Below are positions 10,123 through 18,453 of a stretch of DNA of 64,000 nucleotides, piece after piece. The notes beneath the pieces are model-generated. The model worked only from the letters and a program-made list of their open reading frames with translations, searched no databases and had not been told where the DNA came from. Numbering within the stretch: the first letter of the stretch is position 1; each line of letters begins with the position of its first letter. The position numbers and the translations under genes were made by a program. This DNA is from SVEL01 sp017381055 (GTDB taxonomy: Bacteria > Bacillota > Clostridia > Lachnospirales > Lachnospiraceae): NCBI GenBank assembly GCA_036307185.1, contig JAXJYC010000048.1:53204-117203 (forward strand), in the 5' to 3' direction.

Positions 10123-10727
10123 CACATAATTCTCATTATCAAAACCACTAGATGTCTTTAAAAACGATTTTCTGTATATATGAAGCGAAATACTGCTACG
10201 AATATACATATTTTTTTCATCACTGAACTCAGAACCCGTGATTTGCTAAATGCCCTCTTGATACAAGTTTATTACTGCGTGATATTTTCTACAAAACACA
10301 GCTATTGCTAGGTGGTGTTCATGTGGATGGAGGACATCATCGGAAGATTTTCGTGAAGTTTTCATCCCCACACCGCAGCACTAATGCCGCCTGCCGAATC
10401 TGTTTGAGTGAGCTTGGCTCTTACCCCTGCTGGGTAATAGGCCAAGCTCAAGAGTTATGCAGGCAGGCGATAAATAAGCATGTGCAAGGTGTGGGGAATG
10501 AAAATAGAAAATCTTCTAAGATGTCCCCACCACATGAACATCACTAGCAACCTGTGTTTTAAAGAAAATACACGCAGACTTAGTATCAAGAAGGGCATAT
10601 AAGCAAATCATCGGAGCCTTCGATAGGTGATGAAAAAAAGATGTATATTTCGTAAGCAGCCATACAAGTAATGTACAGAAAATCGTTAAAAATTCTATTA
10701 AGTGGTTTTGATAATGAGAATTATGTG
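10123..10727. repeat. 605-bp imperfect palindrome (giant hairpin element 1)
   Basis: The two halves of this stretch are reverse complements over almost their whole length. The outer 27 bp (10123-10149 against 10701-10727) match perfectly by eye. Inner matched blocks include ACGATTTTCTGTA, ATATACAT...TTTTTTCATCAC, GATTTGCT, CTTGATA, AAAACACAG, TGTTCATGTGG, GGACATC and CCCCACACC, separated by short mismatches and bulges. The apex is a tight stem (10409-10418 with 10441-10450, then TTACCC/GGGTAA) around a small loop near 10427-10431. No credible gene lies inside; an 80-codon frame at 10305-10547 is a by-product. It fills most of the 869-bp gap between tig and lysA. Long imperfect pairing suggests a folded RNA or a folded single-stranded DNA intermediate. 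I do not recognise the family. Confidence 0.9.
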
Positions 10728-10767
10728 CGATTCACAAGTGTAAATTGAATTTTTATGCGATATTTTC

Positions 10768-10795
10768 TTGACTATCCCTATGTTTATGCTAAAAT
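10768..10795 (+). promoter_or_regulatory. Promoter of lysA operon
   Basis: TTGACT (10768-10773) and TAAAAT (10790-10795) with a 16-bp spacer, 43 bp upstream of the lysA start and just outside the giant palindrome. Confidence 0.65.
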
Positions 10796-10837
10796 CCAAT
10801 TATTAAACTAATGAATATATAAAGGAAGGTTATTAAT

Positions 10838-12100
10838 ATGAAGGAATTTAACAACTCGGTATACTTTAACGAAACTGATTATTATATGCAATCAATCAAA
10901 TTGCAGGAGTTTTCTGAGAACCACGAAACTCCATTTTATGTATATGACATGAATTTTATTATCAATAATTATAACAAACTCAAAGCTTGCTTCCCATGGG
11001 AGAATGTAAAGCTTCACTATGCTATGAAGGCTAATTACAATCCACACATGTTAAAGATAATGAAGGAAAACGGATTCTGCCTTGATACAGTTAGTCCAGC
11101 AGAAGTTATTATGGCGAAGAAGTTAGGCTTTGATAGTGAAAACATTCTCTTCACTGCCAACAATATGACAGATGCAGAGATGGATCTTATCAAAGCTCAG
11201 GGCATCCTTTTCAATATAGATTCACTTTCAAGACTTGAGGCATATGGCAAGGCTTATAACGGAAGCAAGGTATGTTTAAGAATCAACCCTGATGTACAAG
11301 CAGGTGAAAATGATAAGGTTGTAACAGGTGGTGCCTTAAGTAAATTTGGTATTCTTCTTGAGGATGTTCATAAGGCTATCGCTATCGCTAGAGAAAATAA
11401 CATTAAAGTCGTTGGCCTTCACGAGCATACAGGAAGTGGTATCGCTGATACTGGCAAGGTATTCCAGAGCATGGAGAATCTTCTTAACATCGTTAATCCA
11501 ACAGACTTCCCAGATTTAGAGTTTATCGATTTCGGTGGCGGATTCAAGGCTCGTTACTCACCAGATGAAGCTGTAATCGACTATGTAGAATTTGGTAAAA
11601 AAGCTATTGAAATGTTTGATAAGGCATGTGAGAACTACGGCCGTAAATTAAAGTTATACTTTGAGCCAGGTAAATATACAGTTGCAGAGTCTGCTTGTAT
11701 GGTAATCCAGGTTAACACAATTAAGAATAATAAGGGACGTCTTATCGTTGGAACAAACTCAGGTTTCCCACATCTTATAAGACCTGTATTCTATGATGCA
11801 TATCATCACATCGTTAACTTAAGTAACCCTAACGGAGCTCCTACTGTTTACGATATCTATGGAAATACATGTGAGTCTGGCGACTGTTTCGCTAAAGAAA
11901 GAGCAATCGAAGAAATCCGCGTAGGTGATTATCTTGCAATTATGAACGCTGGTGCGTACTGTCGTTCAATGGCTTCAGAATATAACCTTCGTCCACTTCC
12001 TTCAGAGTATCTTATCTATAACGAAGAAGTTATTACAAGTAAGAAAAAGTTAACACACGAAGAACTTGCAGATAGAATTTTAAAGGATTATGGAATGTAA
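10838..12100 (+). CDS. lysA: Diaminopimelate decarboxylase
   Basis: 420 residues, fold type III PLP enzyme. It converts meso-diaminopimelate to lysine. The PLP lysine is in HYAMKANYNP (Lys64), GLHEHTGSGI replaces the more usual GLHxHIGSQ, GGGF binds PLP phosphate, and CESGD (near 346) plus GAYCRSMASEYN complete the site. Carboxynorspermidine decarboxylase is the nearest alternative, but the CESGD and RPLPSEYLI context favours LysA. AAAGGAAGG precedes ATG 10838. It is followed by a DJ-1 gene after 23 bp. Confidence 0.85.
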   Translation: MKEFNNSVYFNETDYYMQSIKLQEFSENHETPFYVYDMNFIINNYNKLKACFPWENVKLHYAMKANYNPHMLKIMKENGFCLDTVSPAEVIMAKKLGFDSENILFTANNMTDAEMDLIKAQGILFNIDSLSRLEAYGKAYNGSKVCLRINPDVQAGENDKVVTGGALSKFGILLEDVHKAIAIARENNIKVVGLHEHTGSGIADTGKVFQSMENLLNIVNPTDFPDLEFIDFGGGFKARYSPDEAVIDYVEFGKKAIEMFDKACENYGRKLKLYFEPGKYTVAESACMVIQVNTIKNNKGRLIVGTNSGFPHLIRPVFYDAYHHIVNLSNPNGAPTVYDIYGNTCESGDCFAKERAIEEIRVGDYLAIMNAGAYCRSMASEYNLRPLPSEYLIYNEEVITSKKKLTHEELADRILKDYGM

Positions 12101-12123
12101 ATATAAATTCCAAGGAGGTTTTT

Positions 12124-12684
12124 ATGAAAAAAGCATACGCATTTCTCGCAACAGGATTTGAAGAAGTTGAGGCTTTAGCCGTTATAGACATACTTATAAG
12201 AGCGGGCGTTGAAGTAACTATGGTTTCTATATCAGATGATAAAAAAGTTACTGGTTCGCACAATATATCTATTATGGCTGACGCACTTTTTGCCGATATA
12301 AAGGATAGTGACGCTGATTTATACTTCCTTCCAGGTGGTATGCCTGGAACAACTAACTTAGAAGCTCACGAAGAATTATGTAAGCTTCTTGTTGATAAAT
12401 TTAATGAAGGTCGTCACATTTCAGCTGTTTGTGCTGCTCCAAGTGTTCTTGGTAAGTTAGGCTTATTAAAGGGTAAGAAAGCTACATGCTACCCTGGTTT
12501 TGAGGAATACCTTGAAGGTGCTACAGTTCTTACTTCTGATAGAAGTGTGCGCGTAGTTACTGATGAAAATGTAACAACTAGCCGTGGAATGGGTACAAGC
12601 ATTGAGCTTGGTTTAGAACTTTCTTCTATACTATCTGGAAAGGAAGTAGCTGACAAACTTGCCTTAGCTATACAGCATATTTAA
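12124..12684 (+). CDS. DJ-1/PfpI family protein (YajL-like)
   Basis: 186 residues, the full length of the DJ-1 subfamily. The nucleophile-elbow cysteine is Cys103 (ISAVCAAPSVLG) and the conserved acidic partner lies in FEEVEA (about 12-17). GGMPG around 71-75 is also typical. Proposed roles in this family are deglycase or chaperone activities against carbonyl stress, which remain debated. Cytoplasmic. Probably in the lysA operon (23-bp gap, AGGAGG site). Confidence 0.88.
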   Translation: MKKAYAFLATGFEEVEALAVIDILIRAGVEVTMVSISDDKKVTGSHNISIMADALFADIKDSDADLYFLPGGMPGTTNLEAHEELCKLLVDKFNEGRHISAVCAAPSVLGKLGLLKGKKATCYPGFEEYLEGATVLTSDRSVRVVTDENVTTSRGMGTSIELGLELSSILSGKEVADKLALAIQHI

Positions 12685-12720
12685 TTAAACTATAACAATC
12701 ATTTTACTAAGGGAGGCATT

Positions 12721-13686
12721 ATGATTAAAAATATAAAAAGAGGGAAAAACTATATTACAATGACTGCTGCTATTCTTTTAAGCACTTGCTTAATTGCAGC
12801 TTGCTCTAGCAAAAAAGATACATCTACTGCAACATATTCCTATGGTCCAGAGCTTGGACTTGCTTCTGGAAATGTAGATTTAAGTAGCGATACTCCTAAT
12901 ATAAATATATCTGATATCAAGTCTCCTGTTGGTGAAAATATAGATTTCTTATCGGGAGTCTCTGTTGTAAATGCAGATAACTACGAGGATTTAGAAATAT
13001 GGGCAGACGCCTCTACTATTGATATATTCACTCCAGGTGACTACAAAGTAGTTTATACATTTAATTATAGTGGCAAAAGTATTTCCAAGGAAGTCAACGT
13101 AACTATCTTTGAACCTGAGAATCAAGAACCTGAAGCATCAGAAGGCAACAATACTGCTTCAAACTCTGATAGTAATAATGAAAATGAAACTAGGCCTTCT
13201 TCTGGCTCAAATCCTAATTCAACAAATACTCAGGACGGCTCAAATAATTCTAGCAGCAATACTGGCAACAATACAGGTAGCAATACAGGCAATAACACTG
13301 GCTCAGCCAAACCAGCTACTACTAGCAAACCTAATTCAGGACAAACAACAAAACCCGTTGCCACTACTAAACCTAATAATACTCAAACAAATAAGCCAAA
13401 TTCAGGGCAGGCTACTACAAAAAAGCAAACTACTACACGTGAGATTATTACAACTGCAGGCAATAAAACTACTGAAAATAAATATATTGGAAATTACACA
13501 ATAGAACTTCTCTCAGGAAAGACTATTACTGTACAAAATTCCACATCAAAATATATTGTATCAACTAGAACTGAAACCTCTGAAATCACAAAAAATAATG
13601 CTAAATACAGAGTATCTAAGCTAATTATTAAATACAGTACTGGCACAGAGCAGGTTTTGGAAACTGTTGAAGAAAAAATCCAATAA
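12721..13686 (+). CDS. Lipoprotein with Ig-like domain and Asn/Thr/Gly-rich linker
   Basis: 321 residues. A signal peptide ends in a lipobox (LIAAC, Cys about 28), so it is lipid-anchored outside the cell. Residues about 55-130 look like one bacterial Ig-like domain, ending with DYKVVYTFNYSGKSISKEVNVTIF. Residues about 140-245 are low-complexity Ser/Asn/Gly/Thr/Lys with repeats such as TGNNTGSN and TTKPN, a wall-spanning type of linker. The C-terminal 75 residues form a small basic domain. Function unknown. It lies 36 bp after the DJ-1 gene in the lysA operon. Confidence 0.8.
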   Translation: MIKNIKRGKNYITMTAAILLSTCLIAACSSKKDTSTATYSYGPELGLASGNVDLSSDTPNINISDIKSPVGENIDFLSGVSVVNADNYEDLEIWADASTIDIFTPGDYKVVYTFNYSGKSISKEVNVTIFEPENQEPEASEGNNTASNSDSNNENETRPSSGSNPNSTNTQDGSNNSSSNTGNNTGSNTGNNTGSAKPATTSKPNSGQTTKPVATTKPNNTQTNKPNSGQATTKKQTTTREIITTAGNKTTENKYIGNYTIELLSGKTITVQNSTSKYIVSTRTETSEITKNNAKYRVSKLIIKYSTGTEQVLETVEEKIQ

Positions 13687-13714
13687 ATAAGAAAGGTTAA
13701 AGGCATATAAAACA

Positions 13715-14185
13715 ATGGAAATCGAACGTAAATATTTAATTGATAAAGACCTTATACCATTTTCTTTATCTTCCTATCCTTCACACATTATCGAACAGGC
13801 TTATCTTTGTACAAGTCCTGTTGTACGTGTAAGAAAAGAAGATGATAAATACTATATGACATACAAGGGACAAGGCTTAATGGTTCGAGAAGAATATAAT
13901 CTACCTCTTACTAATGAAGCATATGACCATTTACTAAAAAAAGCGGACGGAAATATAATCACAAAGACAAGATATCTTATCCCTTTAAAAGAAAATTCAC
14001 TTAACAAAGACTTGCTTATTGAGCTAGATGTATTTGAAGGCGCTTTTGAAGGCTTATATCTTGCAGAAATAGAATTTTCTTCAGAAGAAGATGCTAACAA
14101 CTTCACTCCTCCTAATTGGTTTGGAGAAGATGTTACATTTGATGGAAAATATCATAATTCAAAAATGAGTCAGACTAAACTTTAG
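13715..14185 (+). CDS. CYTH domain protein (triphosphate tunnel family)
   Basis: 156 residues. It starts with the CYTH signature ExExK (MEIERKYLI) and ends with the matching acidic strands LLIELDVFEG and LAEIEFSSEEDA. Such proteins bind triphosphorylated substrates with a metal ion; bacterial members are inorganic triphosphatases, thiamine triphosphatases or class IV adenylate cyclases. The simple form next to lysA gives no substrate. Last gene of the operon; its stop lies inside the terminator hairpin. Confidence 0.88.
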   Translation: MEIERKYLIDKDLIPFSLSSYPSHIIEQAYLCTSPVVRVRKEDDKYYMTYKGQGLMVREEYNLPLTNEAYDHLLKKADGNIITKTRYLIPLKENSLNKDLLIELDVFEGAFEGLYLAEIEFSSEEDANNFTPPNWFGEDVTFDGKYHNSKMSQTKL

Positions 14186-14200
14186 TCCGACTCATTTTTT
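14161..14200 (+). terminator. Terminator of the lysA operon
   Basis: ATGAGTCAGACTAAA pairs with TTTAGTCCGACTCAT and is followed by six Ts. The stop codon of the CYTH gene lies in the loop. Confidence 0.9.
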
Positions 14201-14257
14201 ATACTCAGTAGCTTTTATCAGCTATTTTCTTTACTAAATTAATATCAATATAGAATC

Positions 14258-15370
14258 TTACATTAACGCTGTAATCTCCAAATTTTCCTGACGTGATAAA
14301 TCTACATATGCACCACCTACCAATACACCTGGTCGACCTAATGCAAATTTATTTATCATAACAATCTTACCTTCCATATCACCATTTAATACTACTTCAG
14401 TATTTACATAAGACTGTGCAATCTTCTCAAGGAAAACAAATAGAATCTTAGGATCATAGGCATCAATATTTTCCTCAAAAATAGAGATAACTTCAAACGG
14501 GCAAATACCCTTTCTATATACGCGGTTAGATGTCATAGCATCGTATACATCAGCTATAGCGACAATCCTTGCAAACTGCTCTATATCATTATATCTAAGC
14601 TTATTTGGATATCCCTTACCATCACATCTTTCATGATGCTGTAATGCGCCTAGTTTAATACGCTCATCAATATCAATATTTTTAAGAAGATTATATCCAT
14701 GAATAGTATGAGTCTGAATCAATGCATACTCTGTAGGTGATAATCTGCTTGGCTTTGTAATAATCTCTATAGGAATCATAACTTTACCAATATCATGTAG
14801 CAAACCACATATTGTAAGAGCATCACAATCAGCCTCATTAAAGCCCATCCAATGCCCAATAACTCTAGCTATAAGCGCAACATTTACTGAATGAATATAT
14901 GTCAAATCATCATATCCTTCAATACAGTGAATCATATCAAATAAGCTTACATCAGGCTTAAAATCATCTGTAATCTTCTTAACACTTGCAAGAAGCTGGT
15001 CTATATTAACCTCTTCACTCTTAGTAACTACTGCGTTTATACAATTAGTTATATTATTAACAGATTCCTGGAACAGATTTTCAAAAATCTTAAACTGTTC
15101 ACCCTCCTTAATCTTCTTATAATAATTTCCCGACTCAATCTTGTACTCACTAAAAATATGACGCTCTAAGTCATCCATATTGTAGGATTTTAGCTTCACT
15201 GACTTGTCATCCTCAATATAGAAGTCAAATACTGAATAATATTTAAGTCTATCAATAATATCTATAGTTAAAACTGTGCCTCTAGGAATAACCAAATGAT
15301 TGTTGTCTCCATACACATCACCCGCTACAACCATTCCCGCTTCAGCTTTAATCGTAAGAATTCTCTTCAT
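14258..15370 (-). CDS. HD-GYP domain protein (probable c-di-GMP phosphodiesterase)
   Basis: About 370 residues. The C-terminal half holds a complete HD-GYP domain: HSVNVALIARVIG, the metal pair in LLHDIGKV, HTIHGYNLL, HHERCDGKGYP with the GYP motif, and ADVYDAMTSNR. The N-terminal third (ILTIKAEAGMVVAGD) is a small beta domain often found ahead of HD-GYP. No membrane segment, so a cytoplasmic enzyme. A GTG lies three codons upstream, but GAGGTGG points to ATG 15370. A PilZ receptor gene at 43.6 kb shows c-di-GMP is used by this organism. Confidence 0.9.
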   Translation of the reverse strand: MKRILTIKAEAGMVVAGDVYGDNNHLVIPRGTVLTIDIIDRLKYYSVFDFYIEDDKSVKLKSYNMDDLERHIFSEYKIESGNYYKKIKEGEQFKIFENLFQESVNNITNCINAVVTKSEEVNIDQLLASVKKITDDFKPDVSLFDMIHCIEGYDDLTYIHSVNVALIARVIGHWMGFNEADCDALTICGLLHDIGKVMIPIEIITKPSRLSPTEYALIQTHTIHGYNLLKNIDIDERIKLGALQHHERCDGKGYPNKLRYNDIEQFARIVAIADVYDAMTSNRVYRKGICPFEVISIFEENIDAYDPKILFVFLEKIAQSYVNTEVVLNGDMEGKIVMINKFALGRPGVLVGGAYVDLSRQENLEITALM

Positions 15371-15394
15371 CCTAACCACCTCAAGTATTATATA

Positions 15395-16342
15395 CTAATT
15401 GACAACATTAACCGCTCTGCCTTCCATAAAGCATGCAATATTGTCACAAACAATCTCTAATAATCTCTCCCTAGTTTCTATAGGCGCCCACGCCACATGT
15501 GGAGTTATAGTTATATTAGGAGCATCACACAAAGGATTCTCCTTATCCATAGGTTCACATGTTAATACATCAATAGCCGCAGCTCCTATAACGCCTTCCT
15601 CTAACGCTCTAGCTAAATCAGCCTCGTCCATAATACCGCCTCTAGCAGTATTTACAAATAAACTATCCTTCTTAAACTTAAGAAACATATCATAATTAAA
15701 CATCTTTTCAGACTGTTCATTAAGAGGACAATGTACAGTCACTATATCCGCCTGACTTACTAGCGTCTCAATATCTGTAAATGTTACATCCTCATCATCT
15801 TTTTCACTTCTATTATATGCGATAACCTTCATATCAAAAGCTTTGGCTATCTTGGCCACCTTCTGACCAATACTTCCGTATCCCACGATACCAATAGTCT
15901 TGCCCGCAAGCTCACTCATATTATAAATAAATGGTGAGAATACATCCGCAGTCTTCCAACCACCATTCTTCACAAAACCATCGTATTCCTTAACCTTACC
16001 AAAATGATTAAGAATCAAAGCAAAGGTATGCTGCGCAACAGCATCTGTAGAATAACTAGCCGCATTACACACAGTAATACCAAGCTCTCTTGCATATTCT
16101 ATATCAATATTATTATAGCCAGTAGCAAAAAGGCCAATATACTTTAAATTAGGACACTGTCCAATATTCTCTCTACCAAGATGAACTTTATTACAAAGAA
16201 CAATATCCGCATCACCAATATGCTCCACCATCTCTTCAGGCTTTGTCAACTCATATAAAACCAATTCTCCAAGCTCTTTTAACGGTTCAAAAAAGTTAGA
16301 GCCAGTACCTATGGTCTTTGCATCTGTTACAACAATTTTCAT
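15395..16342 (-). CDS. D-isomer 2-hydroxyacid dehydrogenase (hydroxypyruvate reductase-like)
   Basis: 315 residues. NAD-binding GYGSIG in the Rossmann domain, catalytic Arg in NTARGG, Glu near TCEPMDKENP and His in ITPHVAWAP are all in the right order. The overall pattern (FATGYNNIDIEYARELGI) is closest to the glycerate dehydrogenase/hydroxypyruvate reductase group. Start ATG 16342 follows AGGAG; a TTG lies directly before it. It lies 24 bp upstream of the HD-GYP gene and may share its transcript. Confidence 0.85.
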   Translation of the reverse strand: MKIVVTDAKTIGTGSNFFEPLKELGELVLYELTKPEEMVEHIGDADIVLCNKVHLGRENIGQCPNLKYIGLFATGYNNIDIEYARELGITVCNAASYSTDAVAQHTFALILNHFGKVKEYDGFVKNGGWKTADVFSPFIYNMSELAGKTIGIVGYGSIGQKVAKIAKAFDMKVIAYNRSEKDDEDVTFTDIETLVSQADIVTVHCPLNEQSEKMFNYDMFLKFKKDSLFVNTARGGIMDEADLARALEEGVIGAAAIDVLTCEPMDKENPLCDAPNITITPHVAWAPIETRERLLEIVCDNIACFMEGRAVNVVN

Positions 16343-16564
16343 CAATATACTCCTATAAATTAATCACATCATCATATGCATACCATTATTAAAATTATAT
16401 AACTTTTTGTCTATAAAGTAAACCATTTATTGCGTCATTACGACATTTATTGTATCTTTACAAATTCAAACCTAATAATTTGCAATTCACGCAAAACCTA
16501 TTGATTAATTATATATTTATATATACTATATAGACATATTCAAAAGATAAAGGGGGAACATCTT

Positions 16565-16897
16565 ATGAGCGCAATTCTAGAATTTATAGCTGAACTTATA
16601 TTTGATGGTGCCATAGAGCTTGCCAAAAATAAGAAAGTCAGTAAATGGATTAGATATCCCATGATTGCCATAATTAGTATATTTTACCTTACAATCCTTG
16701 GCATTGTATTGTTCTATGGTTATAAACTAATTAAGCACAATATCATAGGTGGTTTAACAATATTAGGGATAGCTTCGTTTATTTTAATTTTAGCTATCTA
16801 TGCACTGAGAAAAGAGGCAAAAGAAACAACAGAGCAAGAAGAAGACTTAACTAGTGATTATAAAGACCAAAAAGGAATAAGCCCACAACTTAAATAA
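16565..16897 (+). CDS. Small two-helix membrane protein
   Basis: 110 residues with two hydrophobic helices (about 39-60 and 64-85) between a basic amphipathic N terminus and a charged C-terminal tail. I recognise no family. AAGGGGGA precedes ATG 16565, and the stop lies within a terminator hairpin, so this is a single-gene unit. Confidence 0.7.
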   Translation: MSAILEFIAELIFDGAIELAKNKKVSKWIRYPMIAIISIFYLTILGIVLFYGYKLIKHNIIGGLTILGIASFILILAIYALRKEAKETTEQEEDLTSDYKDQKGISPQLK

Positions 16898-16913
16898 GTT
16901 CGGGCTTATTTTT
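16876..16913 (+). terminator. Terminator of the small membrane protein gene
   Basis: AATAAGCCC pairs with GGGCTTATT followed by TTT; the stop codon lies in the loop. Confidence 0.85.
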
Positions 16914-16978
16914 ATGCCCAAAAGCCAAGCAATAACGATAATACTATTGAAATTATATATACTCCAAAATGTAAAACC

Positions 16979-17956
16979 TCAACTTTCATTCTTTGTATCT
17001 TTTTGTATCTGTTTAATAGCATCCAAATATTCCCTTTCAACAGAACTTATAGTCCTATTCTTATATTTTTTATATTCTGTTTCAGCTTTATCCATAGCCT
17101 GCAAGTGTGAAATTGTTCCATTTCCTTCTAATAATTTTTCACCTGTAGAAACCAATATTCTATCAAGATGCTCTGCCCAATCCACCATTGTCATTGCTAT
17201 TTCACGTTCTGCTTGTCTTTCCGCAAAATCCAAATATCCGGATACAAGTTGTCCCATAGCACGCAATTCTTTCTCGTTCAGATAATTTTTTGCCACTTTT
17301 GCCTCTTTTAACGTTGGTTGTTCACCAGTAAAGTTCATTAAACCCATAAATTCTTTTTCAGCATCTGCTCTATGATATATAACTTCTGCAGCAGTTTCCC
17401 CTGATATAGCATAATGAATTTTATTCTGCACTTTTTTAAAGAAACGTACAGATTCCTCTGCTTTCGGATTATAATCTATACTAGTCGCGTAAATTTCTAA
17501 AATCTGACGATAAAAAACCTTTTCTGATGCACGAATATCTCTAATACGTTCGATCAACTCTTTAAAGTATCCACCGCCACCAAGTTCTTTTAATCGCTGA
17601 TCATCCATAGCGAAACCTTTTCGCATATATTCCTTTAAAATCGCAGATGCCCATATTCTAAACTGTACTCCTCTTTGAGACCTAACACGATACCCTACTG
17701 AAATTATCATATCCAAATTATAGTAATTTGTTGGTTTGGTAGAAAATTCGGAATTTCCGAATTTTCTCATAGTACTACTCTCATTAAGTTCGCCGTCTGA
17801 ATATATATTCTTAATATGCTCATTTATTGTTGACTTAGACTTTTGAAACAAGTCTGCCATCTGTTCTTGTGTCAGCCACACAGTTTCATCAACAAAAGTT
17901 ACATCAACTTTTGTAACGCCATCTTCTGTTGTATATAAAATCAATTCTGAATCCAT
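16979..17956 (-). CDS. RhuM family protein
   Basis: 325 residues, full length for the RhuM family (named from a Salmonella pathogenicity-island gene). The signature order is clear: WLTQEQMADLFQKSKSTINEHI (a winged-helix-like N terminus), NYYNLDMIISVGYRV, FRIWASAILKEYM, then a helical C-terminal half. Biochemical function is unsettled; these genes recur in mobile and defence-type islands. Here it stands alone beside two tRNA genes, with its own promoter and a LexA-like box. AGAGGTG precedes ATG 17956. Confidence 0.88.
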   Translation of the reverse strand: MDSELILYTTEDGVTKVDVTFVDETVWLTQEQMADLFQKSKSTINEHIKNIYSDGELNESSTMRKFGNSEFSTKPTNYYNLDMIISVGYRVRSQRGVQFRIWASAILKEYMRKGFAMDDQRLKELGGGGYFKELIERIRDIRASEKVFYRQILEIYATSIDYNPKAEESVRFFKKVQNKIHYAISGETAAEVIYHRADAEKEFMGLMNFTGEQPTLKEAKVAKNYLNEKELRAMGQLVSGYLDFAERQAEREIAMTMVDWAEHLDRILVSTGEKLLEGNGTISHLQAMDKAETEYKKYKNRTISSVEREYLDAIKQIQKDTKNES

Positions 17957-17975
17957 ACCTTACACCTCTTTTTTA

Positions 17976-18020
17976 GAACATTTGTTCCTTTAGTATATTA
18001 TCTTGTTACCTATATTGCAA
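17976..18020 (-). promoter_or_regulatory. RhuM promoter with a LexA-like operator
   Basis: Minus-strand TTGCAA (18020-18015), 17-bp spacer, TATACT (17997-17992). Directly downstream is the perfect dyad GAACATTTGTTC (17976-17987, GAAC-N4-GTTC), the core of the Gram-positive LexA (DinR) box, placed where a repressor would block the transcription start. Assignment to LexA is inference; no lexA gene is in the window. Confidence 0.65.
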
Positions 18021-18028
18021 TAATCACA

Positions 18029-18060
18029 GAAGGCCACCTAGAACTCTAGGTAGCCTTCTA
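18029..18060. terminator. Hairpin downstream of tRNA-Leu
   Basis: AGAAGGCCACCTAGA pairs with TCTAGGTAGCCTTCT almost perfectly. It lies just after the 3' end of the minus-strand tRNA-Leu. T tracts are weak on both sides. Confidence 0.6.
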
Positions 18061-18070
18061 TAAATTTTAG

Positions 18071-18151
18071 TGCGGATGACAGGAATCGAACCTGCACGTC
18101 GGTGACACTAGATCCTAAGTCTAGCGCGTCTGCCAGTTCCGCCACATCCGC
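18071..18151 (-). tRNA. tRNA-Leu (anticodon TAG)
   Basis: Acceptor GCGGATG pairs with CATCCGC. Anticodon stem CTAGA/TCTAG encloses loop CTTAGGA with anticodon TAG. The T arm reads GGTTCGATTCC. There is a long class II variable region, as expected for leucine. CCA is not encoded. Confidence 0.95.
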
Positions 18152-18163
18152 ATAACAGAGATT

Positions 18164-18192
18164 ATTATATCAGAATTCCATACTATATGCAA
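18164..18192 (-). promoter_or_regulatory. Promoter of tRNA-Leu
   Basis: TTGCAT (18192-18187), 17-bp spacer, perfect TATAAT (18169-18164), on the minus strand just upstream of the tRNA. Confidence 0.8.
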
Positions 18193-18235
18193 GTATTTTC
18201 CTTATACATTTTCTGAATTTTATATGCTTATTTTG

Positions 18236-18264
18236 TTGACAACCTTCAACAAATATGGTATAAA
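18236..18264 (+). promoter_or_regulatory. Promoter of tRNA-Trp
   Basis: Perfect TTGACA (18236-18241), 17-bp spacer and TATAAA (18259-18264), 22 bp upstream of the mature tRNA. It is divergent from the tRNA-Leu promoter. Confidence 0.85.
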
Positions 18265-18286
18265 TATATGCGTGTCAAAAATACAT

Positions 18287-18357
18287 AGGGGCGTAGTTCA
18301 TCGGTAGAATAAGAGTCTCCAAAACTCCAGAGGTGGGTTCGATTCCTACCGCCCCTG
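18287..18357 (+). tRNA. tRNA-Trp (anticodon CCA)
   Basis: Acceptor AGGGGCG pairs with CGCCCCT, discriminator G. The anticodon stem GAGT/ACTC encloses loop CTCCAAA with anticodon CCA. T arm GGTTCGATTCC. 3' CCA is not encoded (CTC follows). Confidence 0.95.
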
Positions 18358-18360
18358 CTC

Positions 18361-18393
18361 AAAAAGCGAGAAGATTTATCTTCTCGCTTTTTT
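18361..18393 (+). terminator. Terminator of tRNA-Trp
   Basis: AGCGAGAAGAT pairs with ATCTTCTCGCT, flanked by A and T runs, four bases after the tRNA. Confidence 0.92.
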
Positions 18394-18453
18394 CGTACTC
18401 TCATCCCCCTCCATATCAGAAGAATTTAAACAAATAAATCAATAGCTTAAATA

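Noticed and set aside
10305..10547. 80-codon open frame inside the giant palindrome
   Set aside because: It has no ribosome site, its composition follows the palindrome, and it contains an internal inverted repeat. It is a by-product of the structure.
10123..10727. Palindrome as a retron msr-msd
   Set aside because: No reverse transcriptase gene is near, and the hairpin is far longer than known msd stems.
10838..12100. Carboxynorspermidine decarboxylase as the identity of the PLP enzyme
   Set aside because: CESGD, the SEYN region and the length fit diaminopimelate decarboxylase better.
13109..13504. 131-codon frame inside the lipoprotein gene
   Set aside because: It is a shadow of the low-complexity linker in another frame; the lipoprotein has the signal peptide and ribosome site.
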